Positions 8,316-17,483 are shown, counted from the stretch's first letter. The stretch: 64,000 nt of DNA from Halalkalibacter oceani (GCF_023715705.1 NZ_JAMBOS010000012.1:39100-103099), one strand, 5' to 3'. Made by a program: numbers and translations. The notes: generated by a model from the letters alone, not told the origin.

Positions 8316-10676
8316 TCAACCTTCTGCTGTCTCTTCTAATTCTTCTATTCTTCTTTCCAGGTAGCTGACATCTTTGCGGGCGTTAAAGCGCTCGGCTTTT
8401 TCAACCTTGACGGCGATGTTGTAGCTCGGGATTTTCGCCAGATCCTCGTACACACCTTTTGGCAACAAGAAGTTTCCTTCAGGGAAATACAATTCAATGT
8501 TGCCTCGGGCAATGTCGATAAAACGCGCCTTGCCGCTGAACACACCGTACTGGTTGTAGACGACGATATTTTCCCGTTCTGTGATGCTTAAATCCTTCGC
8601 GTCCTCCGCATTCATGAGCACGTCGTAGCGATCCGCATCATTATTCGGATCATTCTCGCTGTACACCATTGAGTTAAATTGCTTGCCTCGTCTTGTTGTG
8701 ATATAAAAATCACCGGCTGTTTTGTTCAAGTCGGGAATGTCGACAGCGATTAAATTTCCTTTGCCGTCCGGTGTCGGACAAACGCCGTCCTCACAGAGCC
8801 AGGCTCCTCCCCATTGGAACACATCACCCTGTTCCTTTAAATGCTGAATGCCATCATAATTCGGATTCGCCAATGCAATTTCGTCGCGGATCGCCTGACC
8901 GTCCGCAAAGTCGATCAACTCGGCATCTTCCGGTCTGACCCGCTTCGCAAGATCAAGATAAATTTTCCACTCGGAACGTGCTTCTTCAATCATCTGTTTG
9001 TTTCCATCAATCGGCGGAGAAAAGTAGACCATTCGTTCCGTTGAAGTTGACGTACCTCCGCCATCCTGCTCAAAACGTGTTTTCGCCGGAAGGACAATGA
9101 CCGCTTCCTTCGCGTCAACGAGCGTCGACGTATTAAAAATAATATCCTGATGGACGCGGATTTCAAGCTCGGATAATGCTTTTTCAACAAAGTCAGGATC
9201 AGGCATTGTTTCAAGGAAGTTCCCGCCCGATAAGTAATACAGCTTGATTTTCCGCTCATGGTCTTCAGGGAGCATAATGTTCTCAAGCGACACGCCAAGC
9301 ACATCTCCCTGCCATTTTGGCAGCTCAAATTTCCAGAGCTTTTCAATCCGTTCAATATTGGCCGGTTCAAAGTCCCCTCCCGGAAGCACGAACGGATCAG
9401 CGCCCATCTCACCGCTTCCCTGAACGCCGGAATGACCGCGGATCGGCATGACACCGCAATGTTCTCTGCCTAAAAATCCGCGCAGCAAAGCAAGGTTTGC
9501 CACCTGGGAAATATTATCTGAAGCGAAGGTGTGCATTGTCAGTCCCATTGACCAGACAAACACCCCAGACTTGCTCTTGGCAAGCAGCTCAGCCAGCTCC
9601 GCGATTCTTTCCTGTGTTACCCCGGAAGAGGCAACAATCGCTTCCCAGGACTGCTCGGCGACCTTCGCCTTTAGTTCCTCATAGCCATTGACATGAGCCT
9701 CCACGAAAGCATGGTCAATCGCTGAACCCGGTTCTGCTGCTTCCATCTCAAACCAATGCTTCATAATCCCGTGCATAAACGCAATATCTCCGCCAATATT
9801 CACCTGGTAAAAATCATCCGCGAGCTTTGTGCCAAATAAAGCCGACTCGCCAATGGACGGAATCCAGTATTTCTCCATCGATGGTTCGCGGTACGGGTTA
9901 ATGCAAATGATTTTCGTTCCTTTTCGTTTCGCCGCGTACATGTATTTCGTCGACACCGGCTGATTATTCGCTGCGACCGAACCCCAGAAGACGATCACAT
10001 CTGAACCGATCCAGTCTTTGTAGTTACAGCTTGAGGCCCCGATGCCGAGCGAGCGCTTAAGCGCTGTTTTCGATGGTGAGTGACAAATCCGCGACGCATT
10101 GTCAATATGGTTCGTTCCAAGAAATCTCGCTACCTTGGCAGCGACATAATAGGATTCATTCGTAATGCCTCGCGCCGTTAAATAGAAGGCGTAGTTTTTC
10201 GGATCGAGCTTCTTCATTTTATCAGCAATGAGGTCCATCGCTTCATCCCACTCAATTCGCGAAAAGCGACGCTCGCCCGGGCGACGGATGAGCGGATACG
10301 GAATTCGTCCGAGCTCACGCAGCTCGGCGCTCGAATACTTGCGCAACTCATCAATATCAGCGTGGACAATCTCTTCCTTCATCGCCGGCATCGTATTGAG
10401 CCGCAGCACATTTAAACGGGTCGTGCAAAGATGCGGCCCGGCCAGCGTCTGATCATACAGCCCAGCAACGCCAAGGGCACAGCCGTCACAGACCCCTTTT
10501 GTAATAATGTTCTTCGCATATTGCAAATTATCTCGATTATTCCAGACGACCTTCATCGTATCGCGAATATGCTTCGGCTTAACCTTTCCTAAGCCGAATG
10601 GTACCTTGCTTGCCCACAGCTTCGGTGCCGGCGTATGCGGCAGTTTGATCGGTCCTGAATGCTTTGTTTTCCCCAT
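8316..10676 (-). CDS. FdhF/YdeP-family molybdopterin oxidoreductase
   Basis: 786 residues from the ATG at 10674-10676, which has GAAGGAGTGA upstream; the 41 extra codons further up lack a site. The motifs are those of the FdhF/YdeP branch: GVCDGCALG (Cys63, Cys66) and a further Cys84, then a molybdopterin-binding domain with DNASRICHSPS, where Cys198 sits at the position of the catalytic Sec or Cys of formate dehydrogenase H. Later come FVWSMGLTMHTF and the C-terminal dinucleotide-binding domain (RRGKQFNSMVY). It probably oxidises formate or a related small molecule with Mo-bis-MGD. Neighbouring fdhD, moeA and mobB support this. No Sec codon is used. Confidence 0.9.
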   Translation of the reverse strand: MGKTKHSGPIKLPHTPAPKLWASKVPFGLGKVKPKHIRDTMKVVWNNRDNLQYAKNIITKGVCDGCALGVAGLYDQTLAGPHLCTTRLNVLRLNTMPAMKEEIVHADIDELRKYSSAELRELGRIPYPLIRRPGERRFSRIEWDEAMDLIADKMKKLDPKNYAFYLTARGITNESYYVAAKVARFLGTNHIDNASRICHSPSKTALKRSLGIGASSCNYKDWIGSDVIVFWGSVAANNQPVSTKYMYAAKRKGTKIICINPYREPSMEKYWIPSIGESALFGTKLADDFYQVNIGGDIAFMHGIMKHWFEMEAAEPGSAIDHAFVEAHVNGYEELKAKVAEQSWEAIVASSGVTQERIAELAELLAKSKSGVFVWSMGLTMHTFASDNISQVANLALLRGFLGREHCGVMPIRGHSGVQGSGEMGADPFVLPGGDFEPANIERIEKLWKFELPKWQGDVLGVSLENIMLPEDHERKIKLYYLSGGNFLETMPDPDFVEKALSELEIRVHQDIIFNTSTLVDAKEAVIVLPAKTRFEQDGGGTSTSTERMVYFSPPIDGNKQMIEEARSEWKIYLDLAKRVRPEDAELIDFADGQAIRDEIALANPNYDGIQHLKEQGDVFQWGGAWLCEDGVCPTPDGKGNLIAVDIPDLNKTAGDFYITTRRGKQFNSMVYSENDPNNDADRYDVLMNAEDAKDLSITERENIVVYNQYGVFSGKARFIDIARGNIELYFPEGNFLLPKGVYEDLAKIPSYNIAVKVEKAERFNARKDVSYLERRIEELEETAEG

Positions 10677-10804
10677 AAACAGATCACTCCTTCTTGCATT
10701 TTCAGTCATTCTCGCAAAAAACCACCGCTTCTCCTTGCCAGAATCCAGGTAAGGGTAGACGGTGGTTGAGTCTTTTGCAGGTGCGCTACTAAGTGCCAAA
10801 CCAA

Positions 10805-11167
10805 TTATTTTTTTGAAAACTTCTCTTCTATATTATCATCAAATACGAAGATCGACATGCCAAAATCGCGTTCAATATCAATATCGACAAATAAATCAAC
10901 AAACTTCGCCTGCAAAAACTCCTCCATCTCAACAGGACGGTTTTTGCGATACATCTCTTTCACCATTTCCGTACGCGCCGCACGCAGCATTTGCTTGCCT
11001 TCGTCGGCGGTCGCAATGAATTTCTCTACCGGAGAAAGGTTCCCCTGCATTTCGCAAATCGCCCAATTCTTACAAAATGTCGTATTAATTTGACTCGGTC
11101 CCTTTCCCATATGCTTTTTGCGAAAGGAACGGACTAAATTACTGAATTCCGCTTCGTATTTATTCAT
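10805..11167 (-). CDS. DUF2294 (YbcI-like) protein
   Basis: 120 residues, soluble. The pattern GKGPSQINTTFCKNWAICEMQGNLSPVEK and the C-terminal DFGMSIFVF match the DUF2294 family, small proteins of unknown role common in Bacillaceae. It lies 128 bp upstream of the FdhF/YdeP-type gene on the same strand, with the OxlT-like transporter further up. An accessory part in formate or redox metabolism is possible but is inference from position. GTG-rich upstream sequence gives no clear ribosome binding site, so the start is moderately certain. Confidence 0.75.
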   Translation of the reverse strand: MNKYEAEFSNLVRSFRKKHMGKGPSQINTTFCKNWAICEMQGNLSPVEKFIATADEGKQMLRAARTEMVKEMYRKNRPVEMEEFLQAKFVDLFVDIDIERDFGMSIFVFDDNIEEKFSKK

Positions 11168-11234
11168 GTCTGTGGCCCTCGTTTACATGTTCTCTCTTAA
11201 AAGAGTAGAATGCCGCCATGAAAATGTCAATAAA

Positions 11235-12488
11235 CTAGCTTGCTAAATTCGTGACAGCATTCTTTTTCTTAAGCTGCTTAATATCAATGCGAATGACAAG
11301 GGAGACAACCAATGCCACAATAAACATAAAGCCGAAAATATACAATGTGCCGGCATAGCTGTTTGTCGTTTCCCGAATCCATGAAGCAAGGATCGGGCCA
11401 ACCAGACCAGCTCCCGCCCAGGCGGTGAGAATATAGCCATGTATCGCTCCAAGCTGCTTCGTGCCAAACAGATCACCGATGTAGGCCGGAATTGAGGCGA
11501 ATCCCCCGCCATAGCAAGTCAGGATTAAAAACAATACGACTTGGAACAATACGGCATGGGTAATGCTCGGCAAGGCAAAAAAGGAAACGATCTGGATCAA
11601 AAAGAACAGCGTATACACATTGGCGCGTCCAAGATAGTCGGAAATCGAAGCCCAGCCGATACGGCCGAAACCATTGAAGACGCCCATAATCCCAACCATC
11701 GTCGCAGCGGCTGCGGCGGACAGGCCGGCAATTTCCTGCGCCATCGGCGAGGCAACGGACAAAATCGCAATCCCACAGGTAACATTGATAAAGAGCATCA
11801 GCCATAAATACCAAAACCGTCTCGTTTTCACCGCTTCGTTGGCAGTCAGCTGAGAAAGATCTGTGCTGACACGCTTCTCACCCGTTTCCACCTCTTCCAT
11901 ATACCCTGCTGGCGGACGCTCAATGTATAATGCCGAGGCAAACATAATGACGAAATAGGCAATGCCTAATGTGAAAAACGTGTTTGCGATCCCGACTGAC
12001 TGAATCAGACTGGCCATGATCGGACTGGCAATCATCGCCGCAAAGCCGAAGCCCATAATGGCAAGCCCCGTCGCAAGCCCGCGGCGGTCCGGGAACCATT
12101 TGACCAGCGTCGAAACAGGTGTAATATAGCCGACCCCCAGGCCGATCCCGCCGAGTGCTCCATACGTTATGTATAGCAGAATCAGGGAATCGATCGAAAT
12201 GGCAAAACCGGCCCCGACAAGTCCAATTCCAAAAAAAGTCGCCGCCACTAAGCCGGAAACGCGCGGCCCGTACTTCTCAACAAAATGACCCATAAAAGCT
12301 GCTGACAAGCCGAGAAAAGCGATGGCGATACTGAATGTCAACGAAACGGCGCTTAAATCCCAGCCGTGCTGCTCGATAATCGGATTCGTGAACACGCTCC
12401 ACGCATAAACCGACCCGATTGAAATATGAATCCCCACAGCAGCGAGCGCGATTAACCACCGATTTTTTACTTTTTTCCCTTCCCCCAT
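11235..12488 (-). CDS. OxlT-like major facilitator (oxalate/formate antiporter family)
   Basis: 417 residues with twelve hydrophobic segments. I use the second ATG because AGGAGAG is too close to the first. Residues near the N-terminus, HISIGSVYAWSVFTNPI, and the loop KWFPDRRGLATGLAIMGFG are hallmarks of the oxalate:formate antiporter (OxlT) subgroup of the MFS. Placed between a formate-dehydrogenase-like enzyme and fdhD, it plausibly moves formate, oxalate or another small carboxylate. The substrate is inferred, since this subgroup also includes pyruvate and lactate carriers. Its 5' leader contains a terminator-like hairpin and competing stem (see 12521-12680). Confidence 0.85.
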   Translation of the reverse strand: MGEGKKVKNRWLIALAAVGIHISIGSVYAWSVFTNPIIEQHGWDLSAVSLTFSIAIAFLGLSAAFMGHFVEKYGPRVSGLVAATFFGIGLVGAGFAISIDSLILLYITYGALGGIGLGVGYITPVSTLVKWFPDRRGLATGLAIMGFGFAAMIASPIMASLIQSVGIANTFFTLGIAYFVIMFASALYIERPPAGYMEEVETGEKRVSTDLSQLTANEAVKTRRFWYLWLMLFINVTCGIAILSVASPMAQEIAGLSAAAAATMVGIMGVFNGFGRIGWASISDYLGRANVYTLFFLIQIVSFFALPSITHAVLFQVVLFLILTCYGGGFASIPAYIGDLFGTKQLGAIHGYILTAWAGAGLVGPILASWIRETTNSYAGTLYIFGFMFIVALVVSLVIRIDIKQLKKKNAVTNLAS

Positions 12489-12520
12489 CTTCATCTCTCC
12501 TTTTTTCTGATCAAAATAAA

Positions 12521-12680
12521 AATCGCCGTGACTCGCTCAAAGGAACAGACAGATTCCTTTAAGAAGCACGACGATTAGTCTCAAGCAGGATTCGCTACTT
12601 TCGCACCAATAGTAATCGCTTTCATTGCAACACTTAACACCGACGACAGGGTCGCTGCCTCGATCATTAAATGTTACAAT
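12521..12680 (-). promoter_or_regulatory. attenuator-like leader of the OxlT-like gene (unclassified)
   Basis: On the minus strand, AATCGTCGTG (12567-12576) and AAAGGAA pair with TTCCTTT and CACGGCGATT (12521-12530), followed by TTTATTTTG: an intrinsic terminator 33-90 bases before the start codon. Just upstream, GCGATTA can pair with TAATCGT, which includes the left side of the terminator, so the two folds exclude each other. A further ~80 nt of GC-rich sequence could be an aptamer. I do not recognise the class; a simple upstream terminator for another transcript is the alternative. Confidence 0.45.
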
Positions 12681-12930
12681 TTATTGAATTCTATTCAATC
12701 ATAACGTGTTTCTTGTCTCTTTTCAATATTTTTTCTCATACAAATTTCAAAGAAATTGCTTTGCTAAGCTGTTCCACGTGTCTCCGGCAACGGATAATCC
12801 GCTGCCTTCACTCTCCTCACTCCAACATTTTATATTCTTGAATAACAGTTTCTTTCTACTTGTCAGTTGTCAAAGAGTATGGTTATATGATAGTCATAAA
12901 AGCAACAGATGGGGAAAAAGGAGGAGGGAC

Positions 12931-13722
12931 ATGTTGACGGAGTCATTGAGCTCGAAAGAACAGATTGTGAAATATAAAGACAAATCATTTACGTCGTGTG
13001 TCGATGAAATCGCGGTCGAATTTCCGTTGACAATTTTTATTAATCAAGTGGAGTTTGCGACAATGGTTTGCAGCCCGGAGAATCTCGACGAACTCGTCCT
13101 CGGCTTTCTGGCCTCTGAAGGAGTGATTCGTTTTAGAAAAGAGATCAAGGATATGACGATTGATCGCGATCAAGGCTTTGCCTATGTCGAGCTTTATAAA
13201 GACGACTTCATCAACCAGCAATCCTTTTCGAAGCGCTTCATCGGCTCCTGCTGCGGCAAAAGCCGCCAGTTTTATTTTCAAAATGATGTCCGCACTGCGA
13301 AAACATCGATGGCAGCGACCACGGTTACTGCTGAGCAGTGCCTGACCTTAATGAAGCGGATGCAAGCCGACAGCCTTGTCTTTCAGAACACAGGCGGCGT
13401 CCATAATGCAGCTCTCTGTTCGACCGATGAGCTGCTCGTCAGCCGCTCCGATATCGGCCGTCACAATGCGCTTGATAAGCTGTATGGTTATTCCCTTCTG
13501 AACGGGATACCCGTCAAGGATAAAATCCTCGTATTCAGCGGTCGAATTTCTTCTGAAATTTTGACAAAGGCCGCCAAAATCGGCGTCGGCATCGTTCTGT
13601 CCAAATCAGCGCCGACCGACCTGGCGATCCGCCTCGCCGAAGATTTAAATATTACGGCCGTCGGCTTTATCCGCGGCACGTCCTTTAACATCTATTCGAA
13701 GCCCGAACGGATTATTTTATGA
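12931..13722 (+). CDS. fdhD: formate dehydrogenase sulfurtransferase FdhD
   Basis: 263 residues from the ATG at 12931, preceded by GGAGGAGGGAC; the longer reading from 12706 has no support. FdhD carries sulfur from a cysteine desulfurase to the Mo-cofactor of formate dehydrogenases. The key motif SCCGKSR (about residues 108-114) supplies the catalytic cysteine. Other family stretches are LVLGFLASEGVI, FQNTGGVHNAALC, SRSDIGRHNALDK and GRISSEILTKAAKIGVG. It is divergent from the OxlT-like gene and opposite the FdhF/YdeP-type enzyme, its probable client. A terminator overlaps the stop codon. Confidence 0.96.
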   Translation: MLTESLSSKEQIVKYKDKSFTSCVDEIAVEFPLTIFINQVEFATMVCSPENLDELVLGFLASEGVIRFRKEIKDMTIDRDQGFAYVELYKDDFINQQSFSKRFIGSCCGKSRQFYFQNDVRTAKTSMAATTVTAEQCLTLMKRMQADSLVFQNTGGVHNAALCSTDELLVSRSDIGRHNALDKLYGYSLLNGIPVKDKILVFSGRISSEILTKAAKIGVGIVLSKSAPTDLAIRLAEDLNITAVGFIRGTSFNIYSKPERIIL

Positions 13723-13763
13723 GGATGGGCAAAAAGGTTGTTTTTATCATTTTGCCCATCCTC
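13721..13763 (+). terminator. AAAAGG-core terminator overlapping fdhD stop
   Basis: GAGGATGGGCAAAA pairs with TTTTGCCCATCCTC, enclosing AGGTTGTTTTTATCA. The left arm begins inside the fdhD stop codon (TGA at 13720-13722). Confidence 0.8.
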
Positions 13764-13764
13764 T

Positions 13765-13851
13765 AAGCAATGAGCGGAGCCGCCACGATCTTTTAAAGTC
13801 CGTTATGAGTGGGTTTCTCATAACGGACTTGTGGCGAGCGAAGCCATTGCT
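13765..13851. repeat. nested palindrome, best-preserved copy
   Basis: The outer arms AGCAATG...GCCGCCAC and GTGGCG...GCCATTGCT pair. Inside is a perfect 14-bp stem, AAGTCCGTTATGAG (13796-13809) with its complement (13817-13830), and the loop TGGGTTT. Compared with copy 1, two inner base pairs differ and both sides have changed together. Confidence 0.85.
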
Positions 13852-13967
13852 ACTGTATGCTACCGAGTTTTGTCTAAGCTCGGTAAGCGTCCTTCGAGCC
13901 GTTACATTCTTTTTAAGTGCGCAGCGCCTTTCCGAATCTACCTACACTACTGAAGGAGGAACTACAC

Positions 13968-14195
13968 ATGAATTCATGTAAACTGGATCATCCACTTGAC
14001 GATGTACGTCACAAACTGGAAGCGCAAAAGCCATTCTTGCCAAACGAGCTTTATCAGCAAAGCTCCGCCTTCCTCACAACAGAACCATCCCAGCCTGAGC
14101 TGAATGAACTGTTTCATCTCTTAAAAAAATACGACCTCGCTTCGGCAGCTGAACAACAGGAGCGAAATGAAAAACTGAAGAAGCTAGTTTATTAA
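13968..14195 (+). CDS. small hypothetical protein
   Basis: 75 residues from an ATG preceded by GAAGGAGGAACTACAC, an excellent ribosome binding site. The sequence is hydrophilic and helical, with NELYQQSSAFL and a C-terminal charged helix QQERNEKLKKLVY. There is no signal peptide or known motif. It stands alone between fdhD and the convergent mobB-moeA pair. I do not recognise the family; the strong translation signal and codon pattern make it a real gene. Confidence 0.7.
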   Translation: MNSCKLDHPLDDVRHKLEAQKPFLPNELYQQSSAFLTTEPSQPELNELFHLLKKYDLASAAEQQERNEKLKKLVY

Positions 14196-14226
14196 AAAGT
14201 GCGACAAATGCAGGATTTAAGGTGAC

Positions 14227-14279
14227 AAAAAGCCCGGGTTAAAAGGTGGTGAAATCAACCTTTTATACCAGGCTTTTTT
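14227..14279. terminator. AAAAGG-core terminator between convergent genes
   Basis: AAAAAGCCCGGGTTAAAAGGT pairs (with mismatches) with ACCTTTTATACCAGGCTTTTT. T-runs occur on both strands. Its right end overlaps the mobB stop codon (14278). Confidence 0.85.
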
Positions 14280-14799
14280 ACGAGGGCATAACCGATTGAA
14301 TGAATGAAGCGAGCTGTCGGTCCGCCTCTTCCAGTGAAAAAACAGGAAACGGATGCGTCCCAAGCCGCAACTGTTTCCAGGTAATGACCGCCCGGACATT
14401 CGTCAGCTCCTGTAAAAGCTCCAGATCCTCCTCCCCCCGGAGGAGGACAAGCTTCGGATAGGGCGCCTTTTTGTAGCCTTCAACGACGATCAGATCGGGG
14501 GAAAACTGCTCATAAAGAGCGAGTATTTCGGCTAAAGACCAGGATTGCTGCTGAATATGAATTTGCAGGGAGCCGCCGCCTTCCACTGCCGTAATCGCTG
14601 CACCCGCCTGCCTGTGCCGCTCACTATCCTTCAGGCCTGCTTCGGGTTTTTGCGGCGTATTGTGGCCATGATGCTTAATCGCCGCTACTTTCAGGCCAAG
14701 CTCTCCTCCTGTTTTGATCAGCTTTTCCGCCAGTGTCGTCTTGCCGCTATTTTGAAAACCGACTACTTGTAAGACGGGACTATATTGCTCCACGGCCAT
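14278..14799 (-). CDS. mobB: molybdopterin-guanine dinucleotide biosynthesis protein MobB
   Basis: 173 residues with a P-loop GFQNSGKTTLAEKL (about 14-27) and the MobB stretches AAIKHHGHN and DLIVVEGYKKAPYPKLVL. MobB is a GTPase-like accessory for attaching GMP to molybdopterin (with MobA), giving the MGD cofactor needed by formate-dehydrogenase-type enzymes. It overlaps the end of moeA by 37 bases, and AGGGGAGTG precedes its start, so the two genes are coupled. A shared terminator overlaps its stop. Confidence 0.93.
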   Translation of the reverse strand: MAVEQYSPVLQVVGFQNSGKTTLAEKLIKTGGELGLKVAAIKHHGHNTPQKPEAGLKDSERHRQAGAAITAVEGGGSLQIHIQQQSWSLAEILALYEQFSPDLIVVEGYKKAPYPKLVLLRGEEDLELLQELTNVRAVITWKQLRLGTHPFPVFSLEEADRQLASFIQSVMPS

Positions 14800-16043
14800 T
14801 CACTCCCCTGTTCATCATCGAGTAACAGCACATCAACAATCATTCCTTTTTCATAGCCGCGCGTCCCACTCGGGAGGACAATGAAGCAATCCGTTTCTCC
14901 CAATGAACTGACAATCCCTGATTTATCTTTGCCGGAAGGAGCCGCAACCAGCTTTTCCGCCTGCTGCGACAGACGGGCACGGACAAAGCGCATGAATGGG
15001 TTCGGCTTTGGAAAGTCAGTACCGAGCACCGCCTGAACTTTGCGCAAATGAAGCTTGTCAGCCAATAATGCTTTGCGAATCATCGGCCGGACAAAGAGCT
15101 CAAAGCCGACATAGCAGGCAGACGGATTGCCCGACAGTCCAAAAATCAGCTTTTCTCCCACCGTTGCAGCCGTGGTCACACTTCCCGGCCTCATCCCGAC
15201 CTTGTTGAATAGCACAGACGCTTCGAGTTCTCGCAAAATTGCCGGTACATAATCATAATCACCGACCGACACCCCACCAGAAATTACGAGGAAATCAACC
15301 TCGGTCAACGCCTGCTTTACGGCTCGCAAACAGGCTTCAAATTCGTCCTCAAGCTTGCCGAAATAAACAGCCTTCCCGCCCGCCCGCTCAATTTGGGCGA
15401 TCATCATATAGGCATTGGAGTTACGGATTTTTCCCGGTGCAAGAGGCTCATCAACATCGACGAGCTCACTTCCGGTTGCCAAAATGCCAATCAGCGGTTT
15501 CACAGCGACCTTAACATGACGGTAGCCAAAGGTCGCAAGCAAGGCGACGGCTCCCGGATTGATCGTCATCCCTCTTTTGACGAGCACCGTCCCTTTTTTC
15601 GTGTCCTCCCCCTGCCTTGAAATATTGGCGCCACGCGGGAAAGCACGCTTAACCTCGATTTCGTCCCGGCTTAGTTCCTTCGTCAGCTCGAGCATCACGA
15701 CGGCATCGCAGCCGGCGGGAATCGGAGCTCCTGTCATAATCCGCACGGCTTGAAACGGTTTCACTTCTCCGCTAAAAAGCGAGCCGGCGCCAATTTCACC
15801 GACCACTTTGAAGCGGACCGGCTGATCCTGGCTCGCATGCTGCGTATCGTCGGCTCGCACAGCAAAGCCGTCATAAGGCGAGCGGTCAAAGGCAGGCACA
15901 TCGTGAGAAGCGCAAATATCCTCAGCCAGGATTCTGCCAAAGGACAGCTCAAGCGGAATTAATTCTGTTTTTCCGGACACATTCTGCGTACTGAGACGCT
16001 GAACGGCTTCCCCAACCGGAATCGGTGTTCTCTTTTCAACCAT
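14763..16043 (-). CDS. moeA: molybdopterin molybdenumtransferase MoeA
   Basis: 426 residues from the ATG at 16041-16043 (GGACGGAGTG upstream). MoeA inserts molybdate into adenylated molybdopterin in the cytoplasm. Visible motifs are PAFDRSPYDGFAVRADD, VRIMTGAPIPAGCDAVV, ILATGSELV, RNSNAYMM and the MoCF-domain loop VISGGVSVGDYDYV, followed by GLSGNPSACYVGFELFVRP. The length is normal. It is the first gene of moeA-mobB. Other early cofactor genes (moaABCDE) are not in the window. Confidence 0.95.
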   Translation of the reverse strand: MVEKRTPIPVGEAVQRLSTQNVSGKTELIPLELSFGRILAEDICASHDVPAFDRSPYDGFAVRADDTQHASQDQPVRFKVVGEIGAGSLFSGEVKPFQAVRIMTGAPIPAGCDAVVMLELTKELSRDEIEVKRAFPRGANISRQGEDTKKGTVLVKRGMTINPGAVALLATFGYRHVKVAVKPLIGILATGSELVDVDEPLAPGKIRNSNAYMMIAQIERAGGKAVYFGKLEDEFEACLRAVKQALTEVDFLVISGGVSVGDYDYVPAILRELEASVLFNKVGMRPGSVTTAATVGEKLIFGLSGNPSACYVGFELFVRPMIRKALLADKLHLRKVQAVLGTDFPKPNPFMRFVRARLSQQAEKLVAAPSGKDKSGIVSSLGETDCFIVLPSGTRGYEKGMIVDVLLLDDEQGSEWPWSNIVPSYK

Positions 16044-16280
16044 TATGCTCACTCCGTCCTTTAAGAAAATTGCTGACTCTATAATTCCATAGATGAACAA
16101 GACATTGCAAGGACAATCTTTCGGCTCACTGTCAATGTAGCAATCTTTTCTGGAATTAGGTAGAATGAAAGTTGGATCTGTTATCCTGTTTTTGTGATTG
16201 TACAGGCCCAATTTGCAGCGGCTCGATTGACAGAGCTGTTTAATCGGCAGAGCCACTATCATAGAAAGGATTTGACCGCT

Positions 16281-17015
16281 ATGACAAGACGTAACCTGAA
16301 GGGAACCGTTCATGACCATGTGATCCAGAGCCGGGAGCTACAAGAGGATATCCCTCTACTTGTATACACGCCTCCCGAGTTTACACCTTTGAATACATAC
16401 GATGTCCTGATCTGCCAGGACGGCAACGACTATTTTCAGCTGGGGCGAATCCCCCGCCAGGTCGAGTCCTTAATTGAAGAAGCGGAAATCCGCGAAACAA
16501 TCGTCGTCGGAATTCCATATCCTTCTGTCGACGAACGCCGCCGGCGCTATCATCCACAAGGAGAGAAAACAGACGCTTATATCCGTTTTCTCGCGCATGA
16601 GCTTTTGCCGTTTCTCGATCAGCACTATCCGACCCATCAGCTTGCCTCATCTCGGACCCTGGCCGGTGATTCTCTAGCGGCAACGGTCTCGCTAATGACC
16701 GCCTTATTATACCCGAGCCTGTTCGGTCAGGTGATGATGCATTCGCCTTATGTTGATGAGCGCGTACTGACGGCAGTTGAGCACTATGATAAACCGACAG
16801 AGCTGGCGATTTATCACGTGATCGGTCTGGAAGAGACCGCAGTGAAAACGACCGACGGACAAACACTCGACTTTTTAAAGCCGAACCGTCAGCTTAACCA
16901 GGCGTTACAGGCAAAACCATTTTCTTATTTTTACGAAGAGTTTGATGGGGATCATACGTGGAAATACTGGCAAAAGGACCTCCCACGGGGACTGATTACT
17001 CTTTTACCTTACTAA
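16281..17015 (+). CDS. yjcH: YjcH-like esterase
   Basis: 244 residues from the ATG at 16281. The protein follows the alpha/beta-hydrolase esterase family of B. subtilis YjcH: DVLICQDGNDYFQLGRI (oxyanion region), VVGIPYPSVDERRRRYHP, FLDQHYPTHQLAS, and the nucleophile elbow AGDSLAATVS, with Ser in G-D-S-L-A. The DGDHTWKYW near the C-terminus holds the catalytic His. It probably hydrolyses small esters in the cytoplasm, but the natural substrate is unknown. It is followed 42 bp downstream by yjcF, the same pairing as in B. subtilis. Confidence 0.85.
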   Translation: MTRRNLKGTVHDHVIQSRELQEDIPLLVYTPPEFTPLNTYDVLICQDGNDYFQLGRIPRQVESLIEEAEIRETIVVGIPYPSVDERRRRYHPQGEKTDAYIRFLAHELLPFLDQHYPTHQLASSRTLAGDSLAATVSLMTALLYPSLFGQVMMHSPYVDERVLTAVEHYDKPTELAIYHVIGLEETAVKTTDGQTLDFLKPNRQLNQALQAKPFSYFYEEFDGDHTWKYWQKDLPRGLITLLPY

Positions 17016-17057
17016 CAAAGTGTTGGAACCATTTCATCTCAGAAAGGAATTGGAACG

Positions 17058-17483
17058 ATGCAAGTGATCAAAGTGGAAACAAAACAGCAATTAGACGATG
17101 CCTTCCATATTCGCACGGAAGTTTTCGTTAAAGAACAAAAGGTGCCCTTGGAGGAAGAAATCGATCAATATGAAGAGACGGCAACCCATTTCGTCGTCTA
17201 TGACGAGGACCAGCAGCCCGTCGGAGCCGGGCGTCTGCGCTTTGTGGACGGATATGGCAAGGTCGAACGAATTTGCATTGCCGCAGCAGCGCGGAGCAAA
17301 GGAGTCGGACGCCTCCTGATGGAAAAAATCGAAGCAACCGCACGGGGCGAAGGGGCCGGGAAAATGAAGCTCAACGCCCAGCGCCAGGCAGAACGCTTTT
17401 ACGAAAAGCTCGGCTACGAAACGGTCTCGGGCGAATTTCTTGATGCCGGGATCCCGCATGTTACGATGGTGAAAGTGTTTTAA
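17058..17483 (+). CDS. yjcF: YjcF-like GNAT N-acetyltransferase
   Basis: 141 residues, one GNAT domain. RIRTEVFVKEQKVPLEEEID-type N-terminus (here HIRTEVFVKEQKVP), AGRLRF, and the acetyl-CoA loop RSKGVGRLLM (about 93-102) are typical. KMKLNAQRQAERFYEKLGYE is the C-terminal half. It transfers an acetyl group to an unknown amine. AGAAAGGAATTGG precedes the ATG. It is in one unit with yjcH. Confidence 0.9.
   Translation: MQVIKVETKQQLDDAFHIRTEVFVKEQKVPLEEEIDQYEETATHFVVYDEDQQPVGAGRLRFVDGYGKVERICIAAAARSKGVGRLLMEKIEATARGEGAGKMKLNAQRQAERFYEKLGYETVSGEFLDAGIPHVTMVKVF

Noticed and set aside
12706..12930. 75-codon N-terminal extension of FdhD
   Set aside because: FdhD normally starts near the ATG at 12931, which has a strong ribosome binding site; the extension is hydrophobic without family support.
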